Source of the DNA: CAZIVO01 sp964542765
GTDB lineage: Bacteria > Planctomycetota > UBA1135 > UBA2386
Assembly: GCA_964542765.1 (NCBI GenBank)
Contig: CAZIVO010000085.1
Span: forward strand, 1 to 16,286
Direction of reading: 5' to 3'
Length of the DNA stretch: 16,286 nt
Part shown: in pieces, positions 1 to 6,345 of the stretch
Layout: each line of letters starts with the position of its first letter
Position numbering within the stretch: the first letter of the stretch is position 1
Notes under the pieces: model-generated
Seen by the model: the letters and a program-made list of their open reading frames with translations, nothing else
What the model was told of the DNA's origin: nothing
The model's database searches: none
Made by a program: the position numbers and the translations under genes

Positions 1-1458
1 CGTCGGATCCCCATGCCGCATGGCTCGAAAGGTTTTACGACCGAGCTCACTCTCAGAGCGGGCGACAAGCTGGCCTTCACCTTCGATAGCGCCCGCGTAG
101 CGGGGCAGAGTCTGAAAAAGAAAGAACACAAGGGCCCCACCTTGCGGTTCTCCCATCTGAAGCTGACCGGCCCGTTGCTGGACGAGTGGCCCACGGCCGC
201 GATGCAGGCGATCCTGCCCAGGCAACACATGACACCAGAGGAACTGGTGGATCACCTTGCCTTGTTGCTCACTCAACGTGCGTTGTCCGCGGAGGACCGC
301 TCGGCTTTCGTGAAGATCGCGCAAGAGCAGCAGACACGTGAGGCATCACCAGCCGCCACTGCCCGCAGCGTGCTGATCGCGCTGCTGACCTCGCCGCACT
401 TCATTTACAAGGCCGAGTCGCCTGAGTTAACCGACGTGGAACGAGCCCACCGCCTGTCCTATTTCCTTTGGAACTCAGCACCCGACGCGGAACTTCTCAG
501 CGCGGCCAGGTCCGGCGACTTAAGAAAAGATCCATCGGCCGAGGTGGAGCGGATGCTCAAGGACGCCAAAGCCGGACGCTTCATCGACGACTTCACTCGT
601 CAATGGTTGCAGCGCGACAAGGTAAACGACTTTGGCCCCGACGTGCGCGTCTTCAAGAACGTGCGCCGGATGACGGTCGATTCCATGGGGCGCGAAGGCC
701 GTGAACTCTTTCGCCATCTGCTCGAGAAAGGCCTGAGCATGGAACACTTCATCGACTCGGATTTTGTCATGGTCAATGATCGCCTTGCGCGCTTCTACGG
801 TTTGCCCGCAGTCAAAGGTGATGCGTTCGTGCCGGTGAAGCTGCCCAAGGAGAGTGAACGCGGAGGGCTTGTTGCCCAAGCTGGTTTCCTCAAGCTCACC
901 TCCACCGACTTCGCTACTTCACCCATCCACCGCGGCTCGTGGATTCTGAAGAATCTTTACAACGAAAACATTGAGCCACCGGCCGATGTGGTGATTAACG
1001 AGCCGGACATCCGCGGCACCACCACCATCCGCGAGGCCATCATTAAACATCAGGAACTCGAGAGTTGCGCCCGTTGCCATTCCAAGATTGATCCCTTGGG
1101 ATTTGCTCTTGAATACTACGATCCCGTTGGCCGCAAGCGATCCGAGTACCGCCACGTTGAAGTCGTCAACACCAAGAAAGTCAAATTCACCAAGATCCCG
1201 ATTGAGTCCGCCATGAAACTGCCCAACGGCCGTGAGGTGCGCGATCTGCCCACGCTCAAGGCCGCTCTGATGGCCGACAAGGAACACATCCTCAAGGGCA
1301 TCATTGGCAAACTGATCAGTTACGCCCATGGCCGCGAAGTCACCCGCGCTGATCGGCCATACATTGATGCCGTTTACCAGTTCTCCAAATCCCACAACCA
1401 CTCCCTTCAAGTCGCCATCGAATCCATAGTGGCCCATCCGGAGTTTGGCCGGAAATGA
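1..1458 (+). CDS. DUF1592/DUF1588/DUF1585 domain protein, 5'-truncated by the window
   Basis: The frame is open from base 1 (the first codons read Arg-Arg-Ile-Pro-Met), so the Met at base 13 is internal and the N-terminus lies outside the window; 485 codons are visible. Counting from that Met, residues ~65-135 look like DUF1595, ~136-265 like DUF1592 (HRLSYFLWNSAPDAELL), ~286-385 like DUF1588 (RGGLVAQAGFL, then a CARCH motif at bases 1066-1080, followed by KIDPLGFALE), and ~405-478 like DUF1585 (KLISYAHGREVTRADR). These are the C-terminal domains of the large planctomycete family that usually begins with a PSCyt1 cytochrome-like domain and DUF1587. CxxCH is a heme c attachment motif; heme binding has rarely been shown for this family. 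The molecular function is unknown and an exported location is inferred. The usual partner, DUF1552, is not downstream: a convergent gene follows. No clear rho-independent terminator is seen in the 108-bp gap. Confidence 0.9.
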   Translation, partial: RRIPMPHGSKGFTTELTLRAGDKLAFTFDSARVAGQSLKKKEHKGPTLRFSHLKLTGPLLDEWPTAAMQAILPRQHMTPEELVDHLALLLTQRALSAEDRSAFVKIAQEQQTREASPAATARSVLIALLTSPHFIYKAESPELTDVERAHRLSYFLWNSAPDAELLSAARSGDLRKDPSAEVERMLKDAKAGRFIDDFTRQWLQRDKVNDFGPDVRVFKNVRRMTVDSMGREGRELFRHLLEKGLSMEHFIDSDFVMVNDRLARFYGLPAVKGDAFVPVKLPKESERGGLVAQAGFLKLTSTDFATSPIHRGSWILKNLYNENIEPPADVVINEPDIRGTTTIREAIIKHQELESCARCHSKIDPLGFALEYYDPVGRKRSEYRHVEVVNTKKVKFTKIPIESAMKLPNGREVRDLPTLKAALMADKEHILKGIIGKLISYAHGREVTRADRPYIDAVYQFSKSHNHSLQVAIESIVAHPEFGRK

Positions 1459-1522
1459 AACGCATTGCCTTCTCCCCGAGCCAACACTCGAAGACACAAG
1501 CCTTTTGAGATCAGTCAGCTAA

Positions 1523-1577
1523 GCCGTGCCTTTGAACCACCGAACACCACCCTAGCCAGGTAGCACTCAGTGCTGAG
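1523..1577 (-). repeat. 3'-end palindromic element, copy A
   Basis: This ~55-bp segment recurs at 6273-6328 with about six substitutions and one indel. The best core, CCACCCTAGCCAGG plus one variable base plus AGCACTCAGTGCTGAG, differs at one position only. It contains two overlapping inverted repeats, AGCACT-C-AGTGCT and CTCAG-TG-CTGAG, which cannot pair at the same time, and a smaller CCT-AGCC-AGG. This copy covers the stop codon (1567-1569) and last codons of the minus-strand fusion gene and fills most of the gap to the convergent DUF1592 gene. It could be a termination or mRNA-end signal, a REP-like dispersed repeat, or a protein-binding site. The sequence does not decide between these. 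It has no U-tract. Confidence 0.7.
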
Positions 1578-4500
1578 CGCCAGCGCGGGCTTGAAGGGTG
1601 TAGGTATAGGCGACCTCTCCGTTGGAATAGCGACCACGACCGACCGCCTCGACGTTGGCAGTAACGAAATCGACCACAGCCGTATCGCCATTTACCGAGA
1701 CTCGCACATGGCCTGGGCTTGGCAAGACATCGCCGTGCACGTAGCCGTACTCCTGCGCGATGCGGGTGTTGTTTCCCGGGTGGCCTGGTTGCGGCACCAG
1801 TTGGTAGACGATGCCGTCGAGCTCTTCCTTGGCGAACATGTGATCGTGACCGTGAAACACGGCTTCGACACCGTAGCGCTTCAAAAGGTCGTGAATGGGC
1901 ATGGCCCAGCCCGGCCGCTTCTCACCGAACAGGTTCTCGCCCGTCGTATCGCGTCCGCCCCATTCACCAAGACGCGCCGCGGCGACACCGCCTCGAGCTT
2001 GCCGATCCGCGCCGCCAACCAGGTGGTGCAGGAACAGGAACTGAAACTTCGACCGGCTCTTCTCCAGCGTGTCCTGGAGCCACTGGTATTGCTCCTTGCC
2101 CAGTGTGCTGTCCCAATTGCCACCATCGCGAGACCGCCCCGTGGTGTACCAGTAGGGATCGAGAACGAGGAAGAGGCAATCGCCCCATTCGAACGAGTAG
2201 TAGTTCTGCAAGAGCCCTGCATGCGGATGTGCCGTGTTGCTACCCGAGTAGAAACCGTTGGGAACCGGGTTCGGGATGTAGCGCTTGCGCGTCTGGTTGG
2301 ACCAAACCGAGATGTTGTTCGCGCTGCCATCGTCTTGGGAGCCCGACTCCCCGTCGTGATTGCCGAGCGCGAAGAACAGGGGCGCCGAATGGCAGAGCTG
2401 TCCAAAGTAGTAGCGCTGCGCCAGATATTGCGCGTGGGCATCGGTGAAGTCCCGTTGCCGCTTGTCGGTCATGAAGGCGTCGCCCAAGGCGATGTGGAAG
2501 TCAGAACCATCGGCCAAGGCGTTGCGCAGTGTCTGCAGATACATCGCCGGCTCGGTACGGTCATCGAGATGAGAATCTGCCTGTACGGTGAAGACGAAGG
2601 CGCTGCCCCTTGCCCGCGCAGTGTGGAATGTGTGCTCGGCATCCTTGCCGAACGCCCCTGTGTTGCCATCGCGGTGGCGTAGTCGGTAGTAGTAGCGCTG
2701 ATTCGGATCGAGTCCATCGATGAGGATCTGTGAAGGCTTGCCCTTGCTGAGCAGGACCTGGGTGGTCTTGCCGCTGTAGTCACCCTTGATCGTCCCGTAC
2801 TCCAGATAGGCCTCACGATCGGTATAGCTCAACACACTGGCTGTGACGGCGGTATCGGTGGGGCGACCGAGGATGATGTCCAGCGGGTTGCTCGGCACCT
2901 CGGTGCGAAATGCTGCCGAGCCGCTGCGGATCTCCGTTGCCATGTTGCGGCGGGATCGCTGCTGCTGGTCGGACCTGGCGTCGCCCGCGCCTTCACCCCG
3001 GCCTTCTCGACCGCCCCGGCGCCGGCCTTCGCCGGCCTGACCACGCTCGGCGCCTTGGCTGCCCGGTCCACGCTCGAGTTGGCCGAGTTCCTTTGCAGTC
3101 ACGACACCATCTCCATTGCCATCGGCGCGACCGAACATGCGCCCGGCATGGGCCAGGATTTCTGCCGCCTCGAGCAAGCCGTTGCCATTGTCATCGAGTT
3201 CGCCGGCGTGCTTTCGCACGAATCCCGCCATCGCCAACCGAGCTTCGCGCCCACCGCTCTCGAGCTCGGCCGAACTGATCTTACCGTTGCCGTCACGGTC
3301 ATAGGAAGCGATCGTCTTGTTCGCCTGGTCAAGCATCTCGGCGCGAGTGATCGAGCCATCGCCGTTGCCGTCCAGTTCACCAGCGTGCACCAGGATCCAA
3401 GGTTGGCGGACGCCGCCGTCACCCTCGCGCTCGCGGGGCGGCCCGCGCCGATCATCTTGCCCATCTCGACCTTCAGGCCCGCGCCGTCGACCGCCGCGTC
3501 CGTCGTTTCCGTTGCCACGTCCGGGCCCTCTACCTCCACCTCCACGCTGGCGTCCGGCGTAGTTCTTGGTCACGGTTTGTCCGCGAGCATCGATGAACTG
3601 GAACTCGTAGCTGTCCTCACCTTTCTGCCGGTAACGAATCGACTGCTTGTCGCCGTTGCGCAGTTCGTAGCCAACTTCATACCAACCGCCCTTCTCGGAC
3701 CAGGACACGACGTGCGCACCTCGCAACGGTGGCGTGTGCGGCCGCACTCCTTGCGCTCTGGGATGGTTCGTGCGCTCCACCACGCCGCGGAACTGCGACA
3801 TGATGTACGGGTAGGCCGGGGAGCTGTGGTAGTGATACTCGCTCGGCCTGGCCGTGGCGCCATGACTGTGCGAGCCGGTCCCTGTGTGGCTGTGCGAATG
3901 ACCGTGCGCAGCATCGAGCTCGCTCGGTTTCTTGCTATCGAGGTCCTTCTCACCGTAGATGGGGAAGCCGTCCATGGCGTACGCAATCGGCTTGTTCTTG
4001 CCGGCCTTCTTCTGAAGATGCAGCGGTGCTTTGTGGTAGTGGTAGTCGTCGGCGCGCCCGGCGTGTCCGCCGAACTCATCCAGCTCACCCGCCGTAACCG
4101 TGTCGGTTCGCCCGTCTTGCTTGATCGGGTTGAAGATCGGCACGCCGTTGATCGCGACTGCCACGGGACCCAGATAGGGCAGTTCCGATGGCTTCTCGGC
4201 AAACCTCGGGCGACGAGGAAGGCGAAACGCATTGTTGCCGCTGTAGGCCTGGGGCAGGGGGACCTGCTGGTTCCAGGCGCGGATCCCGACCATCATCGGA
4301 TGAGCCGGCATACCCTCGGACTCGATGTAGATGTAGTCCTTGTCCCAGCGCACCTTCAGCTTGTCGGCGAATGCAGCAAACGCCGCGGCGGCTGCGGGCT
4401 TGCCGTCTTGCTTCGGTTCTTCGGGGCGATCAGGAGATCGGTCATTGCGTTGCCCAACGATCGTCGTAGTCGCCGTCGCGGTGATGAACTCACTGCTTTC

Positions 4501-6042
4501 CGAGTCCTTGACCCTCTCCGCATCGCGCAGGTCACCGCGCTCACCACGGCGCGGCCTGCCTCCTTGTTGCCCCTGGTCGTCACCGTCCCGGTCTCGCTTG
4601 CGACGACCTCCCCCGCCTTTCTCTTCGCGATTGCCGCCACCGCGCTTGCGTTCGGTCGGCGCACGATTCGGATCATACTGAGGGTTGGCCTGGGGCATCT
4701 GCGCCTTCGCCTCCTCGAGGTATCGACTGAGTTTGGCTTCCAGCTCCCTCGCCTTCGCCTTGTGTTGGCGTGAAAGATCGCTCCGCTCGCCGAGGTCCTT
4801 GCTCAGGTCAAAGAGTGCGACACGATCCGTTTCGTAGAACTTGATCAGCTTGAACTGATCGACGCGAATCGAGGAATGCGGACCATCGCCACTCTGGTAG
4901 TGAGGAAAGTGAAAACAGAGGCCCTCGTTCGGGCGCTTCACCGAACCCTTACCGGCGCTGCTGAGCAGACTGGTCAGGCTGCCGCCCTCCAGGCCCTCGG
5001 GCAGATTGCGGATACCGGCCCACGCACAAAATGTGGGGAACCAATCCACCCCCATGACAGGCACGGCGCAGAAGGAGCCCGCCTTGATGCCAGGGCCACG
5101 CACGATCAAGGGCACTCGGATGCCACCCTCGTAGAGCGAACCCTTGCCACCGTTGAGTCTGGCACCGCCGCCGCCTCCCCCACCACCATTGTCGGACGTG
5201 TAGATGACGTAGGTGCTGTCATCGAGTCCGAGGTCATCGAGAGCGTCGAGCACCATGCCCACCCCCGTATCCAGATCCTCAGCGATCGCAGCACGGCCAG
5301 CTTTCTTGCCGCCATCCTTGCCGCCTTGCCCCTGGTACTTCGCCAAGGTCTTCTTCAGCGCGTTCTCCGGCGCATGCAAGGCATGCCAGGACAGCTGGAT
5401 GAAGAAGGGCTTGCCCGCCTTCTGACTCTCCGCCATGAAACCAGCCGCCCGCCGAGCCATGCCAAAGATGTCCACCGGGTTCGGGTCCGTGAAGCGCGCC
5501 GCGTACTCGTTGCCGATGTTGCCGTCGTGTGCGTCGTAGCCATGCCGGCCCGGTCCGCCTCCTTGGATGTGCCACTTGCCGTAGTGCGCAGTGCGATAGC
5601 CGGACCGCTGCAGAAGTTCAGCAAAGGTGGTTTCCCTCTCGCTGATGCTCCGAATGTTCACCGGCGGGATCATCTTGTAGCCGTCAGCGGCGCCAACGCT
5701 CTTCGCGGCCTTGGTCCAGTGCAAGATCGCCGGAGACTTGCCGGTCTGCAGACTGATCCGCGTGGCGGCGCAAACCGGGGCAGGAGCATAGGCGTCGGAA
5801 AAGCACATGCCCTGCCGTGCCAGTCGCTGCAGCGTGGGCGTCTGCACCACCCGGCTCTTGGCATCGAGTTGCGGGTGCATCGACACGGACAGTCCATTCC
5901 AGGACTGGTCGTCCGACATCATGAAGATGATGGAGGGGCGAGAGCCTCTGGTGCCCGTCGCGGCTGTCTGGGCCTTGGCTACGACACCTAGCAGCAAGCT
6001 CACCACGAGTAGACTTGGGAGGAACGGCTTGGAGATCATCAT
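1567..6042 (-). CDS. Secreted sulfatase - YHYH - EF-hand - metallophosphatase fusion protein
   Basis: A single 1491-codon frame. Start chosen at 6042 (tandem ATG at 6042 and 6039) because a signal peptide follows (residues ~1-25, ending AKAQ) and AGAGG lies 4 or 7 nt upstream; the frame is open to 6165 but that extension is not signal-like. Domains: sulfatase ~36-445 with Asp-Asp 44-45, formylglycine motif CAATR 91-95 (Ala in place of the usual Pro), HYGKWH, TSDNGG and KGSLYEGG; YHYH domain ~559-759 with YHYH at 667-670 and 736-739 and a His-rich stretch 713-728; a beta-rich segment ~770-828; four EF-hand loops at 891-902, 915-926, 950-961 and 974-985; an FN3-like segment ~1054-1142; a calcineurin-like phosphatase ~1147-1459 with DxH 1156-1158, GD 1187-1188, GNHD 1227-1230, HH 1339-1340 and GHDH 1398-1401. 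Three Arg/Gly-rich linkers separate the parts. Both enzymes retain their metal-site motifs. Likely exported, calcium-binding, and dependent on a formylglycine maturase not in the window. Substrates unknown. Confidence 0.9.
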   Translation of the reverse strand: MMISKPFLPSLLVVSLLLGVVAKAQTAATGTRGSRPSIIFMMSDDQSWNGLSVSMHPQLDAKSRVVQTPTLQRLARQGMCFSDAYAPAPVCAATRISLQTGKSPAILHWTKAAKSVGAADGYKMIPPVNIRSISERETTFAELLQRSGYRTAHYGKWHIQGGGPGRHGYDAHDGNIGNEYAARFTDPNPVDIFGMARRAAGFMAESQKAGKPFFIQLSWHALHAPENALKKTLAKYQGQGGKDGGKKAGRAAIAEDLDTGVGMVLDALDDLGLDDSTYVIYTSDNGGGGGGGGARLNGGKGSLYEGGIRVPLIVRGPGIKAGSFCAVPVMGVDWFPTFCAWAGIRNLPEGLEGGSLTSLLSSAGKGSVKRPNEGLCFHFPHYQSGDGPHSSIRVDQFKLIKFYETDRVALFDLSKDLGERSDLSRQHKAKARELEAKLSRYLEEAKAQMPQANPQYDPNRAPTERKRGGGNREEKGGGGRRKRDRDGDDQGQQGGRPRRGERGDLRDAERVKDSESSEFITATATTTIVGQRNDRSPDRPEEPKQDGKPAAAAAFAAFADKLKVRWDKDYIYIESEGMPAHPMMVGIRAWNQQVPLPQAYSGNNAFRLPRRPRFAEKPSELPYLGPVAVAINGVPIFNPIKQDGRTDTVTAGELDEFGGHAGRADDYHYHKAPLHLQKKAGKNKPIAYAMDGFPIYGEKDLDSKKPSELDAAHGHSHSHTGTGSHSHGATARPSEYHYHSSPAYPYIMSQFRGVVERTNHPRAQGVRPHTPPLRGAHVVSWSEKGGWYEVGYELRNGDKQSIRYRQKGEDSYEFQFIDARGQTVTKNYAGRQRGGGGRGPGRGNGNDGRGGRRRGPEGRDGQDDRRGPPREREGDGGVRQPWILVHAGELDGNGDGSITRAEMLDQANKTIASYDRDGNGKISSAELESGGREARLAMAGFVRKHAGELDDNGNGLLEAAEILAHAGRMFGRADGNGDGVVTAKELGQLERGPGSQGAERGQAGEGRRRGGREGRGEGAGDARSDQQQRSRRNMATEIRSGSAAFRTEVPSNPLDIILGRPTDTAVTASVLSYTDREAYLEYGTIKGDYSGKTTQVLLSKGKPSQILIDGLDPNQRYYYRLRHRDGNTGAFGKDAEHTFHTARARGSAFVFTVQADSHLDDRTEPAMYLQTLRNALADGSDFHIALGDAFMTDKRQRDFTDAHAQYLAQRYYFGQLCHSAPLFFALGNHDGESGSQDDGSANNISVWSNQTRKRYIPNPVPNGFYSGSNTAHPHAGLLQNYYSFEWGDCLFLVLDPYWYTTGRSRDGGNWDSTLGKEQYQWLQDTLEKSRSKFQFLFLHHLVGGADRQARGGVAAARLGEWGGRDTTGENLFGEKRPGWAMPIHDLLKRYGVEAVFHGHDHMFAKEELDGIVYQLVPQPGHPGNNTRIAQEYGYVHGDVLPSPGHVRVSVNGDTAVVDFVTANVEAVGRGRYSNGEVAYTYTLQARAGAQH

Positions 6043-6078
6043 AGGGCCTCTGCAAACGGGGCTCTGGTAACGGTGCGG

Positions 6079-6095
6079 TCTGCTCACCGAGCAGA
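6079..6095 (-). promoter_or_regulatory. Inverted repeat in the leader of the fusion gene
   Basis: TCTGCTC-N3-GAGCAGA is a perfect 7-bp inverted repeat with a 3-base centre, 37 bases upstream of the preferred start at 6042. On the minus strand it would form a hairpin in the 5' leader if transcription starts further upstream, or serve as a dyad operator if it starts nearby. No regulator can be named. Confidence 0.35.
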
Positions 6096-6272
6096 AGGAA
6101 CGACAGGGCTCAGAGGGTTTCCACCGGCATCTTGATAAACTTTCGACCACCTGGGTGAACGCCATCAGGCTTGAAGGCTCGGTGGAGATATCGCGTCATC
6201 ACCGGTGCTCGCAACCCCCACCTGCACACGAAACTCCTGCGCGCGAACAATCCCGAATCATTCGGCTTTTTT

Positions 6273-6328
6273 GCCGCGCCTCGCGAACCACCGAGCGCCA
6301 CCCTAGCCAGGGAGCACTCAGTGCTGAG
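6273..6328 (-). repeat. 3'-end palindromic element, copy B
   Basis: This is the partner of the element at 1523-1577. Here it lies wholly outside coding sequence, starting 17 bases after the TAG stop of the SBBP gene on the minus strand. It keeps AGCACTCAGTGCT and CTCAGTGCTGAG intact, and its inner CCCT-AGCC-AGGG pairing is one base pair longer than in copy A. The same position at the 3' ends of two neighbouring co-oriented genes suggests an mRNA-end or termination role, or insertion of a small dispersed repeat. Confidence 0.7.
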
Positions 6329-6345
6329 TGGAGTTCCCCCCGCAG

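Larger units (their letters stand above)
6043..6345. other. Intergenic region between the two minus-strand genes
   Basis: This 303-bp gap has no convincing gene. From the fusion gene outward it holds the start-proximal AGAGG (minus strand, 6047-6051), the inverted repeat 6079-6095, about 150 bp without clear signals, a 13-bp palindrome CCGAATCATTCGG (6253-6265) next to a T6 run (6267-6272), and copy B of the shared element (6273-6328), which ends 17 bases short of the SBBP stop codon. No good -35/-10 pair for the fusion gene was seen, so read-through from the SBBP gene remains possible. Confidence 0.5.

Noticed and set aside
3055..4773. Long plus-strand open frame (572 codons) opposite the fusion gene
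   Set aside because: It is antisense to a strand with clear sulfatase, YHYH and EF-hand motifs. Its translation has no domain or signal, and such frames are expected in GC-rich coding DNA. The 370-codon frame at 1570-2682 is rejected for the same reason.
6043..6165. N-terminal extension of the fusion protein by 41 residues
   Set aside because: The extension is Cys/Arg/Ser-rich, would bury the signal peptide, and contains the leader dyad. The start at 6042 has both an AGAGG and a signal peptide.
6253..6272. Palindrome followed by T6, resembling a plus-strand rho-independent terminator
   Set aside because: No plus-strand gene leads into it. On the minus strand, where transcription is expected, the run becomes A6 and precedes the hairpin. 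The stem also has only a one-base centre.
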